Shown here in pieces: positions 8,107 to 15,485 of a stretch of DNA of 29,993 nt. Made by a program: the position numbers and the translations under genes. Every line of letters starts with the position of its first letter. The first letter of the stretch is position 1. The DNA is from a virus. The notes below the pieces were generated by a model, which was not told the DNA's origin, searched no databases, and saw only the letters and a program-made list of their open reading frames with translations. The stretch lies in IMG/VR virus record IMGVR_UViG_3300014962_000021, positions 1-29,993 of that record; one strand, 5' to 3'.

Positions 8107-9396
8107 ATGACCAGATACGGTATTCCGTCGGGCCCCGTAAACGTCCCCGCGCCCAGCGTGACGGCCGAAAACGGAGGTTTCAACATCCAAATCGCGCCGA
8201 ATGTCGCGCAAAACATCGGGATCAACCTCCAGCTGGAGGTGGCCCAAGACCTCGTCCGTGCGTTCGATACGTACATGTTCATGACCTTTCCCGAGGGTGT
8301 GAGCACCATCCGCACCATTGCGATGGGCGGCGACCCCACGATCATGCTCCGCGCGAAAGGCGCTGGCTGCGATTGGGACCCGCGTTCCAATGTCACCAAC
8401 TCCCGCGTCATGCAGATCTCGGCCTGCCGCGTGGAAATGCAATTGGAGCAATGCGTCGGAGCGATTTCCGAACTGTACAACCAAATGGTGACCAACGCCT
8501 TGGTATTCGAGTCCGCCTCTGGCATCGCCTACCTGCAAAACATTGCTGCCATCGCCATCCGCGCTATGCAAGACGGCCTTGTGTTGGTGGCCATCGCCAA
8601 CAACTCTTTGGGCGACATTTCTGGCGGTGCATATTCGGCCAATGCGCCGTACTTCCAAGCCGACTGGCTGGCCTACCTGCAAGAGCAGTACGCCCTTTGC
8701 GACGGCAAATCGCTGATCCAACAGCTGCAAGAAGGTGCCTCCGAGTATCCGTGGCTCGACCTCGACACTGACGGCAGCACCGCCCCTGTGTTTTCCAACC
8801 CCGACTACACCTATCTGAACGGTGTGTTGGACTACAATTACCTCGTGCCCGCGTTCCAAACGCTGTTCGCCAACTGTCCCCCGCCTTTGACGGACGCCGT
8901 TTCGCAGGGCCTCCGCGACGGTGACGGCACTTTCCTCCGCCCCGTGTTGTTAGTGAGCCGCGCCGTCCGCCAAGCTGCCTACAACTACTGGCACTACCAA
9001 GAAGCTGGCCCGGGATCTGTTCCGCGTTTCTTCGTGGAGCGTTCGCTCAACCTCGGCGGCATTCCGATCTATTACCTCGCCTACACTGGTCAAGGTTCGG
9101 AAATCCCCGTTCTGCAAGAGCCTGCATTCGACAAGTTTGCCGACCGCATCCTTGTTAACGGCCAGCGCATTGTCCCGCAATGGGCTGTGTTGACGGTCGC
9201 CCGCAACTTGACCATCGCCTTTGGCTATCGCACGGTTGAGGAGACTGTGAACAGCGCGTTCATTATCCGCCGCTATGGTGCCGACATGCCTTCCAAGGCG
9301 GGTATTACCGAGGCGCGCGCCGCTGCCCTTGTTGGCGCCGGCATCCGCGACAAATACCTCGTGACGGCCGCTTGCACCCATTACGTCACCCTCTAA
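8107..9396 (+). CDS. Probable major capsid protein
   Basis: The 429-residue protein follows the protease/scaffold immediately. It has no signal peptide, membrane segment or enzyme motif. The composition is that of a shell protein: a flexible N-terminal arm, long amphipathic helices (around DLVRAFDTYMFM and ISELYNQMVTNALVF), many aromatic residues, and a C-terminal beta/loop region. Codon choice is strongly biased to C-ending codons (ATC, AAC, TTC), more than in most neighbours, as expected for an abundant product. A strong terminator follows one gene later. No HK97-fold signature can be proven by eye, so the assignment rests on synteny and codon bias. Confidence 0.7.
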   Translation: MTRYGIPSGPVNVPAPSVTAENGGFNIQIAPNVAQNIGINLQLEVAQDLVRAFDTYMFMTFPEGVSTIRTIAMGGDPTIMLRAKGAGCDWDPRSNVTNSRVMQISACRVEMQLEQCVGAISELYNQMVTNALVFESASGIAYLQNIAAIAIRAMQDGLVLVAIANNSLGDISGGAYSANAPYFQADWLAYLQEQYALCDGKSLIQQLQEGASEYPWLDLDTDGSTAPVFSNPDYTYLNGVLDYNYLVPAFQTLFANCPPPLTDAVSQGLRDGDGTFLRPVLLVSRAVRQAAYNYWHYQEAGPGSVPRFFVERSLNLGGIPIYYLAYTGQGSEIPVLQEPAFDKFADRILVNGQRIVPQWAVLTVARNLTIAFGYRTVEETVNSAFIIRRYGADMPSKAGITEARAAALVGAGIRDKYLVTAACTHYVTL

Positions 9397-9409
9397 TACG
9401 ACCTGACCA

Positions 9410-9967
9410 ATGGCCTGCGTCCTTTCCGATCTCCAATCCCAATGCCAGCAGTTCGGCGCGATCGTTCGCGTCTATGTGGCGCCCGTCGAAAATATCAATA
9501 CGATCACGTTCGACGCCAACAATCAGGTCACTGCCCTGACGCTCCTGTATTACAACGTCTTCGCGGTGTTGACCCCCGAGAGCCTTGACGCCACCACGCA
9601 GACGTTGAACGTCTTGACGCGTGACGACCGTTCGGCCCCTGCACGTTGGACCCACACGATCGACACCATGTTTCTCGGCACTACCGTGGCGATGCGCCAA
9701 GCCATTGAGGACTTGGTGGACTGCTGCGACAAGCTGTTCGCGATCGTCGAAACTGCCAACGGCGACCGCTTTGTGGTCGGCCTTGACAAAGACACGACCA
9801 CGGCCAACGACGTGCGTCCGTCCATCGTTCCGCTCACCATCGCGTCCCCCAACGGTGTCAACTTTGGCACCACCACTGGCGCGGGTGTCATCACTTCCCT
9901 GCAATTGACGGCCACCACCGTTTCGCAGGCTTTCATGGTGGACTCCTCGGTTATCCTCACGGTGTAA
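9410..9967 (+). CDS. Small virion protein (decoration or tail-tube candidate)
   Basis: The 185-residue protein is encoded 13 bases after the capsid gene and has the same highly biased codon use. It is rich in Thr, Val and Asp and looks mostly beta-stranded, with the helix AMRQAIEDLVDCCDKLF near the middle. A paired Cys-Cys occurs there and other Cys residues near the N-terminus. No domain is recognised. Its position between capsid and terminator means it is made with the capsid protein, so a decoration or tail-tube protein is likely. I cannot choose between these. Confidence 0.55.
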   Translation: MACVLSDLQSQCQQFGAIVRVYVAPVENINTITFDANNQVTALTLLYYNVFAVLTPESLDATTQTLNVLTRDDRSAPARWTHTIDTMFLGTTVAMRQAIEDLVDCCDKLFAIVETANGDRFVVGLDKDTTTANDVRPSIVPLTIASPNGVNFGTTTGAGVITSLQLTATTVSQAFMVDSSVILTV

Positions 9968-9988
9968 CCTCCGACCTTCCTTTTCGAC

Positions 9989-10020
9989 GGCCCGCTCGGT
10001 TTCGGGCGGGCCTTTTTTTT
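9989..10020 (+). terminator. Intrinsic terminator after capsid operon
   Basis: GGCCCGC (9989-9995) pairs perfectly with GCGGGCC (10006-10012) around a 10-base loop and runs straight into eight T residues. It separates the capsid pair from the portal gene. A weak -7-like TAATTTCG (10023-10030) just before the portal ATG could restart transcription. Confidence 0.9.
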
Positions 10021-10034
10021 AGTAATTTCGCCTC

Positions 10035-11417
10035 ATGTTCGCACCTGATTTTTCCGCATATTCCTATTTCGGGGCCACTCCTCGGACGGATGCGCAATTC
10101 TCCCAACAGTTCCAACTGGCTACCTCGCAGCCCAACCCAGTCCCGGGGATGGTCCGCGACACCAAGGAACTGCAAACGATGTTCGATTATTTGGGCATCG
10201 TGCCGCCGTGGAAAGACGGGGATTTCTACGCGTTCAATATGATGAGGTACTTCGAGCGCCTCGGCGAAAACTCCGAAAGCCATTCCAGCGCCATCAAAGG
10301 CATAGCCATGGCGGCATTTGGCGACCGTGCCATGATTGGAGTCTCCAACTATGCGGGCTTTGGCGATGAAGTGCGCGAGGCGACGCCACAGGAAACACAG
10401 GCAACGGGGCAGTGGCTGTTCGATCTCGGCATCAACGCAACGACCGTGGCCGACCTTAATCGTATCATTTGGCGGTCCATCAAAGAAAGCGGAAACGCCT
10501 ATGTCAAGTGCCGCATCGCCAACGTAAACGGCGTGCGCAGGGCATACATGACCGTTCTGCCGTATACAAATTGCGCCTATTCCCGCGATCTGTTCTACGG
10601 CGGCGAACCGATGCTTTACTACTCGGACATTTGGAGCATATCTTACTGGGCTTTCAATCCGCCCAAACTGTACGCCGTGACGCGGGGGGAGGTGCCCAAC
10701 TTTCAGGAGTTCGAAGACGGGACAATGGAAACCGTATTTCACTTTACCGAAAAGACGCCAAAAACCAATTGGTATGGGGCCCCCGACACGCTCGGCGCAA
10801 CGGCATGGATGTTTTACGAAACCCAACAGTCCGATGCGCTGGTTCGGCAAGCGGCCAACCGGTACGTCGGTTCGATGCTATTTGTCACGCAGGCGCCGGA
10901 TCCGATGCATACATCAGAAATGACGGAGGCCGAACAGGTGGCGATGCTTTCACGTGTGCAGAATACCCTCACCAACTCTTTGACCATGCAGGGCCAAAAC
11001 CGTGCAGGCATCGGCGTAATCCAATATCCGCACGGGGTAAACAAGCCCGAGGCGATCAGATTGGAGCCGATGCTGGACCACGCCTACATCAAAGAAACGG
11101 GCCTTATGGCACGCGAGAAAATATACGGCGCTCACGGCTATACACCAGTGCTTAACGGCGAAATCCAAGCACGTACAGTACTCGGCGGCAACCTGCTGAT
11201 CGACCAGTTGCGGGTGACGGATATTTTGACGCTCAAACCCGCACAGGACAAAATGCAAAGGATTTGGCAGAGCCTGTTCGATGGGCTGGCCGTTGCCTCC
11301 GACCGCCCCGATCAAGCCAACAGGACACTGTTTTTCCGCTCCCCAGTGCAAACTCTTATCGATCAAATTTTGCCTCAACAGACCAATGCCCCAACAAACG
11401 TTGCTATCATCGAGTGA
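10035..11417 (+). CDS. Portal protein
   Basis: The 460-residue product has portal-type features. The N-terminal segment PPWKDGDFYAFNMMRYFERLGENSESHSSAIKG resembles the region where portal proteins count paired helices before the wing. NRIIWRSIKESGNAYVK is typical of the wing (the SGNAY element is common in portals). A long central clip/stem region (SDIWSISYWAF, TDTLG-like loops) and a C-terminal helix with the hydrophilic tail QTLIDQILPQQTN follow. The portal is the dodecameric DNA channel at the head vertex. Here it lies downstream of the capsid gene, not upstream as in most siphoviruses, and behind a terminator. It overlaps the next gene by 32 bases. Confidence 0.75.
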   Translation: MFAPDFSAYSYFGATPRTDAQFSQQFQLATSQPNPVPGMVRDTKELQTMFDYLGIVPPWKDGDFYAFNMMRYFERLGENSESHSSAIKGIAMAAFGDRAMIGVSNYAGFGDEVREATPQETQATGQWLFDLGINATTVADLNRIIWRSIKESGNAYVKCRIANVNGVRRAYMTVLPYTNCAYSRDLFYGGEPMLYYSDIWSISYWAFNPPKLYAVTRGEVPNFQEFEDGTMETVFHFTEKTPKTNWYGAPDTLGATAWMFYETQQSDALVRQAANRYVGSMLFVTQAPDPMHTSEMTEAEQVAMLSRVQNTLTNSLTMQGQNRAGIGVIQYPHGVNKPEAIRLEPMLDHAYIKETGLMAREKIYGAHGYTPVLNGEIQARTVLGGNLLIDQLRVTDILTLKPAQDKMQRIWQSLFDGLAVASDRPDQANRTLFFRSPVQTLIDQILPQQTNAPTNVAIIE

Positions 11418-12102
11418 GGTGTTGTATTACGCCTCCCACCATTACAGCCTTTCCGCGTCCGATGTTCAAAAGCAGATCTACCTGCAAGAGCGAAAAGCGG
11501 CGGCGGGTTCCATCGGTCGGGACTTTTTCGCCCTGTTGTTGGCCGACGTGCACGATTATTCGGGTGCGATCGACTGGTCACCGGGCACGTATTTTCAAGG
11601 TGGCATTGTTCGCCGTTTGGGCCTGATCTACGAGGTGGTCGATTTGGCCACGTCAACCGACCCGAACGGCGGTGTCGGCTGGGCGCTGGCGCCAAAGTTC
11701 GATACGGCCTGCTATAATCTGCTTTGGGACGAGGGGCTGGCTGCGTTTCTCTCAAACATAATCATGGCTGCAAGTTGCAACTCGATAGCCTACAAAGTAG
11801 CGCCAGGGGGCATTGTGCAGATCAACGCACAGGACGCCCAACAGGCCGCTACCGACCGCGCGCAAGCTGTGGCCGAAAAGTTCCGAACGGATGCCGAAGA
11901 ATGGTGGAAGCTGGCCGTGCAGTTTGCGCGCGAAAACAACGCCGTTGGCGAGGGTTGCGAAGGCATTTTTGCTGAGTTCTTGCCCGTCAAACAGTGGACG
12001 GAATGCACCGAAGCGGAGCGCCGCAACATGCTCGGACGTGCGCGCCAAACCTACCTGATCGTGGGGAATAATTACATCCATCCCAACGATCTGCCATGGT
12101 AA
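11386..12102 (+). CDS. Head-tail connector or neck protein candidate
   Basis: The open frame begins further upstream inside the portal gene, but the ATG at 11386 (MPQQTLLSSSEV) gives a 238-residue protein with a normal short overlap. The sequence is mixed alpha/beta. The C-terminal half holds a long Ala/Gln-rich helix (NAQDAQQAATDRAQAVAEKF) followed by WWKLAVQFARENN. Proteins of this size directly after the portal in Bacteroidota phages are usually connector or head-completion proteins. No motif proves it. The stop overlaps the next ATG (ATGGTAA). Confidence 0.5.
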   Translation: MPQQTLLSSSEVLYYASHHYSLSASDVQKQIYLQERKAAAGSIGRDFFALLLADVHDYSGAIDWSPGTYFQGGIVRRLGLIYEVVDLATSTDPNGGVGWALAPKFDTACYNLLWDEGLAAFLSNIIMAASCNSIAYKVAPGGIVQINAQDAQQAATDRAQAVAEKFRTDAEEWWKLAVQFARENNAVGEGCEGIFAEFLPVKQWTECTEAERRNMLGRARQTYLIVGNNYIHPNDLPW

Positions 12103-12332
12103 AGAAGATGCTTGCCGACTTCATTCGTTTGGGCGGCAAAATGGCCCCCGAACACATCTTTGCGGAACGGCTGGCGATCTGCCAAACGTGCCCGAAAAAG
12201 GGCGTGGTGAAGGTTGTCGGCGTAGAATTTGACGGCTGTACTGAGTGCGGCTGCCCTTTTGTAACCAAACTTCGCTCCGAGTGGCACGCCCTCGACGGCG
12301 GCAAAGTTGAATGCCCCGACGGAAAATGGTGA
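12096..12332 (+). CDS. Small Cys-rich, probable zinc-binding protein
   Basis: The 78-residue protein has six Cys: C29xxC32, then C48xxC51xC53 and C73 in VECPDGKW. The layout C-x2-C ... C-x2-C-G-C-P ... K ... C-P-x-G-x-W recurs in small phage proteins and fits a zinc ribbon. It overlaps the neck candidate upstream (ATGGTAA) and the GT25-type gene downstream (ATGGTGA), so it is translated together with the transferase. A role as partner or cofactor carrier for that transferase is only inferred from the coupling. Confidence 0.65.
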   Translation: MVKKMLADFIRLGGKMAPEHIFAERLAICQTCPKKGVVKVVGVEFDGCTECGCPFVTKLRSEWHALDGGKVECPDGKW

Positions 12333-12973
12333 CGTCTTACGTAATCAACCGCGTCAAGGATGTGGAGCGGCGCCAGTGGGCCGAGGCGCAGATGGACGCG
12401 CTCTGCCTCGAATACCGATTTTTCCCCGCGATTTGCCCCGATGGTGTCAAGTGGGGAGCCCTGAACAGCCGCGTGCGGGGCATGCGCAGGCAAACCGCCT
12501 TCGGCTGCTATCTCTCCCACATGCATGTGCTGAAAGACGCATTGCTCAACGGCACGGGCGCTTTGATCTTTGAGGACGATTTCCTTCCCATGCCTGGATT
12601 TCGTTTTGATTTTGACACGCTGCCCGCTGGTTACGACGCTTACTTCTTCGGATGGATAACGTGGGGCGACGTGCCCACCACGACGCCCATAAATGACCAG
12701 TGGCACGAGCGCAGCGGCTTCGCGGGAACACAGTGCTACTACGTGCCGAAAAACCGCGTGGCGGCCATTGTGCGCGCTCTGGACGCCGATAGCATGACCC
12801 TGCAATACGATCACGCGCTCACTATTTTGATGCGCGAGAAGAAACTCCGCTTTGCATTCAAATCAGGCCCGCGCGTCCTGCAACAAACAGACTTCCCCAG
12901 CACGATCGGAAATGCTCCACATCGTGACGACATAGACTTCAAAAACCAATTCTTCACCCCCAAACAGTTTTAG
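12326..12973 (+). CDS. GT25-type glycosyltransferase
   Basis: The start at 12326 is preferred to an ATG five codons upstream because it gives the ATGGTGA overlap with the previous stop. That arrangement mirrors the previous gene pair. The 215-residue product matches the LPS-type GT25 family: SYVINRVKDVERRQW at the start, AFGCYLSHMHVLKDAL (58-73) and ALIFEDDFLP (79-88) with the acidic EDD. Residues 130-175 (SGFAGTQCYYVPKNRV) form the usual second half. The enzyme should transfer a hexose from a UDP donor in the cytoplasm. It is the fourth transferase of this phage and, unlike the other three, lies in the late operon. Confidence 0.8.
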   Translation: MVTSYVINRVKDVERRQWAEAQMDALCLEYRFFPAICPDGVKWGALNSRVRGMRRQTAFGCYLSHMHVLKDALLNGTGALIFEDDFLPMPGFRFDFDTLPAGYDAYFFGWITWGDVPTTTPINDQWHERSGFAGTQCYYVPKNRVAAIVRALDADSMTLQYDHALTILMREKKLRFAFKSGPRVLQQTDFPSTIGNAPHRDDIDFKNQFFTPKQF

Positions 12974-12974
12974 T

Positions 12975-13376
12975 ATGTACAAGACGATCGTGGATCTTTC
13001 CACAACCCCCGTTGATGCCTCTTTGCCTTTGAACCGCGACGGCTTCAACAACGCGCAGACCAATTACAGCTGCGTTCTCGACATCGACAGCCTCAGCGGC
13101 ACGGCCGAAATCACTTCGATCACGATCGACGGTGACGCCATCGCCATCCCTGCCGGCACGGACATTCAAGATGAGGGCGCCGTTCAACAGGTCATCGTGA
13201 CCGCTGGCAACAGCCTCAATTACATCCAGTCCGACGTGCGCGTGAAATTCACCGCTGCCGCTGGTTCGGATCCGTCCAACTTCCTGTTGACGATCTTCGG
13301 CGAGGCCAACGTGACCAGCGTCACGATCGGCGGCACTCCTCGTGCGTTGACCGTGACCACTCTGCCCGCGCAGTAA
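12975..13376 (+). CDS. Putative virion surface/decoration protein
   Basis: The 133-residue protein is almost all beta-type sequence rich in Thr, Ser, Ile and Val, with no Cys apart from one. It has the same C-ending codon bias as the capsid gene, which suggests high expression. The ATG follows the GT25 stop by one base. Repeated short strands (AEITSITIDGDAIAIPAG, VTSVTIGG) suggest a small Ig-like or jelly-roll domain. A head decoration or fibre-tip protein is likely. As a Ser/Thr-rich product next to a glycosyltransferase it could also be that enzyme's acceptor. Both are inferences. Confidence 0.55.
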   Translation: MYKTIVDLSTTPVDASLPLNRDGFNNAQTNYSCVLDIDSLSGTAEITSITIDGDAIAIPAGTDIQDEGAVQQVIVTAGNSLNYIQSDVRVKFTAAAGSDPSNFLLTIFGEANVTSVTIGGTPRALTVTTLPAQ

Positions 13377-13407
13377 TCGCTAATTAGGTGTGTGTATCTC
13401 GAAGAGA

Positions 13408-13429
13408 GGGGCGGCTTTCGGGTCGCCCC
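13408..13429 (+). other. GC-rich hairpin without U-tract
   Basis: GGGGCGGC (13408-13415) pairs with GTCGCCCC (13422-13429) with one G.U pair and a 6-base loop. No T-run follows. It lies between the virion protein and the lysis-type genes and could be an mRNA-stabilising or processing structure. Confidence 0.5.
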
Positions 13430-13451
13430 AACACGCCGAAAAAACCGAACG

Positions 13452-13676
13452 ATGAAAGACCTTTTGCAATCGCTGATCTGTTTGGCCATTTACATCGTTA
13501 TCAACACCCCCGCGACCGTTGATGGAACAAATAATCATTCTGCTGATCGATATTTTGGACCGGCACGCGAATTGGGCGCTGAGCCTTTACGCGATCCTTT
13601 CGATCGTCCGAATGGCACTTCGCAGCCGCCGCCGATTCAGGCTGTCGTGGGTTCCGAACGGTGGTTTCTCGATTGA
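13452..13676 (+). CDS. Small single-TM protein (lysis-associated candidate)
   Basis: This 74-residue reading frame starts with MKDLLQSLICLAIYIVINTP, one membrane segment, followed by a polar Pro-rich tail. An A-rich leader (CGAAAAAACCGAACG) precedes the ATG, as for other genes here. From 13522 it shares DNA with another frame that has better codon use, so its second half may be non-functional or truly overlapping. Its position ahead of the endolysin fits a holin or spanin-type role, but there is no lipobox and no family match. Confidence 0.4.
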   Translation: MKDLLQSLICLAIYIVINTPATVDGTNNHSADRYFGPARELGAEPLRDPFDRPNGTSQPPPIQAVVGSERWFLD

Positions 13677-13842
13677 ATTTTTTGACGCTCCAAACCCAAA
13701 CGAAAATGGAACAGATACAACAATTCCCGCACGTGGATCCCAAAGCGAAAGCATGGATAGGCCAGCTGGTGGTCTGCTTGGATCCGAGCACGGGCGAGCC
13801 GATACAAGGGACGGTGACGGAAATCGTGGAAGGCACGGTTAA
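13522..13842 (+). CDS. Small membrane protein, holin candidate
   Basis: The ATG at 13522 opens a 106-residue frame: MEQIIILLIDILDRH, then the hydrophobic WALSLYAILSIVRMAL, then an Arg-rich stretch SRRRFR. This is the usual charge layout of a small holin-like protein. The first 60 codons look like normal coding sequence. The last 45 overlap the next gene in another frame and look composition-driven, with a Gly/Asp/Arg-rich tail. It lies two genes upstream of the endolysin. The holin call is from size, position and topology. Confidence 0.5.
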   Translation: MEQIIILLIDILDRHANWALSLYAILSIVRMALRSRRRFRLSWVPNGGFSIEFFDAPNPNENGTDTTIPARGSQSESMDRPAGGLLGSEHGRADTRDGDGNRGRHG

Positions 13843-14005
13843 CGTCATCAAGACGATCAAAGTTATGCGGTCCGACGGCCGTATCGATCTGGTCGAAGTG
13901 GCCGAGCTGGTGGTCCGTGCGGCTTCTCTTTTGGGTCCGCTGCAAAAGCTCGGCAGGTGGATAGCCAACCTGTTCCGCCGCAAAGACAAACGGAGGCCGC
14001 TATGA
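13706..14005 (+). CDS. Small protein of unknown function in lysis block
   Basis: The ATG at 13706 has a good A-rich leader (CCCAAACGAAA) and gives 99 residues. The first half is beta-like (WIGQLVVCLDPSTGEP, GTVTEIVEGTVNVIKTI). The second half is an amphipathic helix (VEVAELVVRAASLLGPLQKLGRWIANLF) ending in a strongly basic tail RRKDKRRPL. The amphipathic helix plus basic tail could bind membranes, so a pinholin-like or lysis-regulating role is possible. The stop overlaps the endolysin ATG (ATGA), so the two are coupled. Confidence 0.6.
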   Translation: MEQIQQFPHVDPKAKAWIGQLVVCLDPSTGEPIQGTVTEIVEGTVNVIKTIKVMRSDGRIDLVEVAELVVRAASLLGPLQKLGRWIANLFRRKDKRRPL

Positions 14006-14421
14006 AGCCGTCGCGCTATTTCAAGTCGTCCGAGTTCGACGATCGGACCGCCCCGGGCAGCGGCGAAAACATGCAATGTTCGACCGTGGGCATGCTCGAT
14101 GAGGCCCGACATCGGTTGGGCCGCCCTATTAAAATAACCAGTGCTTTCCGCACGCCGGAGCGGAACAAGGCCGTGGGCGGAGTGCAAAACAGTGCTCACC
14201 TTGGCGGATGGGCGGTGGACATCCACGCGCCGACCTTGCAAGAAAAACGCGACATTTTGCGTGTGCTATATCAGGTCGGTTTTCGGCGGTTCGGTATTAT
14301 GGCAACGGCGATCCACGCCGACAACGATCCTGAAAAGCCGCAGGCCGTTTGGAGCTATCCGAACACGCAGGCCGACCATTGGGCAGCGTTCGGCGGATTA
14401 GACCGCATCGCCGCTCTCTAA
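14002..14421 (+). CDS. M15-family peptidase, endolysin
   Basis: The 139-residue protein matches the M15A (D-Ala-D-Ala carboxypeptidase-like) fold. It has ITSAFRTPERNKAVGGVQNSAH (45-66), zinc ligands His66 and Asp73 in SAHLGGWAVDIH, and a second ligand block at His105 and Asp107 in AIHADND. No signal peptide or cell-wall-binding domain is present, so it would need a holin to reach the periplasm. The start at 14002 overlaps the upstream stop (ATGA). The predicted activity is cleavage of peptidoglycan stem peptides. It is the last gene of the late operon, and a bidirectional terminator follows. Confidence 0.85.
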   Translation: MKPSRYFKSSEFDDRTAPGSGENMQCSTVGMLDEARHRLGRPIKITSAFRTPERNKAVGGVQNSAHLGGWAVDIHAPTLQEKRDILRVLYQVGFRRFGIMATAIHADNDPEKPQAVWSYPNTQADHWAAFGGLDRIAAL

Positions 14422-14458
14422 GATCATGTGAGTTATTTAGGGTTGAAAACTGTAGTAA

Positions 14459-14486
14459 AAAAGGGCTGCCGAACGGTAGCCCTTTT
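14459..14486. terminator. Bidirectional terminator between endolysin and thyX
   Basis: AAAAGGGCTGCC (14459-14470) pairs with GGTAGCCCTTTT (14475-14486) around GAAC, with a G.U pair near the loop. The A-run on one side and T-run on the other let it work for both converging operons. Confidence 0.85.
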
Positions 14487-14491
14487 GCGTT

Positions 14492-15112
14492 TCAAAATCC
14501 GAATGCTCGCAGCGTATGCTCGAATGGACTGTCGGGTATGCGCTTAACCAGTATAAGCATCCAGTTTGCAAGGTCACGCACCTCCTTTTGGGCGTTTGGA
14601 GCTGATCGAAGGCGCTGAAAATGCACAAAAGATCGAAAATTAAACATAATATCGAGCGTCAACTGACTGTTCATGGTCTTGAAAAATCGTGCGCTTTCCT
14701 TCGCCCGCGCACGGCCGAGCAGCGGGGTGAGTTCGGCCAGCGCTTGGTGGTAAAGCGCATCGGCCCGACCATTATGCAAAACCAGTTTTTCAATCAATTC
14801 GTCCGGCCAGTCCATCGGAAGGTAATTTTGATCTTCTTTCAGCTCTTTGTACCGTGCGCTTTCCGCGTTCACGCTTACCCCAATGCGATGTTTAAGCAGG
14901 TGGATGTGCGTTGCCTGATCAACCGTCACCAAAAAGTGCAGACTTGACTTCTCAAACGGCGTTTCGTGGCCCTTTTCGGCCAGCATTTTGAGCAGTTCGG
15001 GGATCCGTTCCCGCTTTTCGGGCGTCAAGTCGCGCGATGTGGACGTCCATGCGCTTTGGGCATGGGTAATATCGCCACCATAGTGTCCGATAAGTTCGAT
15101 TTTGTTTGTCAT
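14492..15112 (-). CDS. thyX: Flavin-dependent thymidylate synthase ThyX
   Basis: The 206-residue protein has the ThyX signature region HLLKHRIGVSVNAESARYK (71-89) and the dUMP/FAD-site environment TPFEKSSLHFLV (51-62). Later SQLTLDIMFNFRSFVHFQRLR closes the fold. Compared with the textbook RHR-x7-S motif, the first Arg is Lys74 and there is one extra residue before the Ser. I believe this variant occurs in phage-borne ThyX. The enzyme makes dTMP from dUMP using methylene-tetrahydrofolate, FAD and NADPH, and so supplies phage DNA synthesis. The start at 15112 overlaps the upstream stop (ATGA). It is the last gene of the minus-strand operon. Confidence 0.9.
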   Translation of the reverse strand: MTNKIELIGHYGGDITHAQSAWTSTSRDLTPEKRERIPELLKMLAEKGHETPFEKSSLHFLVTVDQATHIHLLKHRIGVSVNAESARYKELKEDQNYLPMDWPDELIEKLVLHNGRADALYHQALAELTPLLGRARAKESARFFKTMNSQLTLDIMFNFRSFVHFQRLRSAPNAQKEVRDLANWMLILVKRIPDSPFEHTLRAFGF

Positions 15113-15414
15113 TTGGGGTATTGTTTGGATTTTTTTTCGATCAGTCGGGCCTCCACCAAGTCGGCGGCTTTTCGCAGGCTGGTGGTCGTGGCGTGGTACA
15201 GCGTCGAATACGCGTCCATCGCGGTAATCTTGGGCATGGGCGCCCCGATCGGTTTGGCGATGCTGATAAAGCGGAGCGTGTCGGGGCTTTGAAGCACCTT
15301 GCACTCCACTTTGTATCGACCTTCGATCCACTCGATAGCCTCCGTTGCCGTTGCTATTTTTGGCGGCATGCCGAGCTTGTACAGTCGGTTGAGCAGTGCG
15401 GGATGAACTTTCAT
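15109..15414 (-). CDS. Hypothetical protein upstream of thyX
   Basis: The start at 15414 (MKVHPALLNRLYKLGMPPK) gives 101 residues; longer upstream extensions lie in the neighbouring gene and are out of character. The protein is basic, ends in a long helix (SLRKAADLVEARLIEKKSKQY) and contains ATATEAIEWIEGRY. No catalytic motif is seen. Its stop overlaps the thyX start, so it is translated with thyX. I do not recognise the family. Confidence 0.6.
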   Translation of the reverse strand: MKVHPALLNRLYKLGMPPKIATATEAIEWIEGRYKVECKVLQSPDTLRFISIAKPIGAPMPKITAMDAYSTLYHATTTSLRKAADLVEARLIEKKSKQYPK

Positions 15415-15485
15415 TTTGCGGGCTTTTTTTGTGTTGGGTGGGTGAATGCCCGACCGCTGGGCGATCGTGGCGGAAATGGGCGTTT

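Noticed and set aside
7623-8859. Long minus-strand frames across the scaffold and capsid genes (up to 300 residues)
   Set aside because: They are shadows of the GC-biased plus-strand codons, with Gly/Arg/His-rich composition and no leader or motif.
9957-10850. Minus-strand frame of 297 residues across the portal gene
   Set aside because: It crosses the capsid terminator and is antisense to a convincing portal gene. Its composition is not protein-like.
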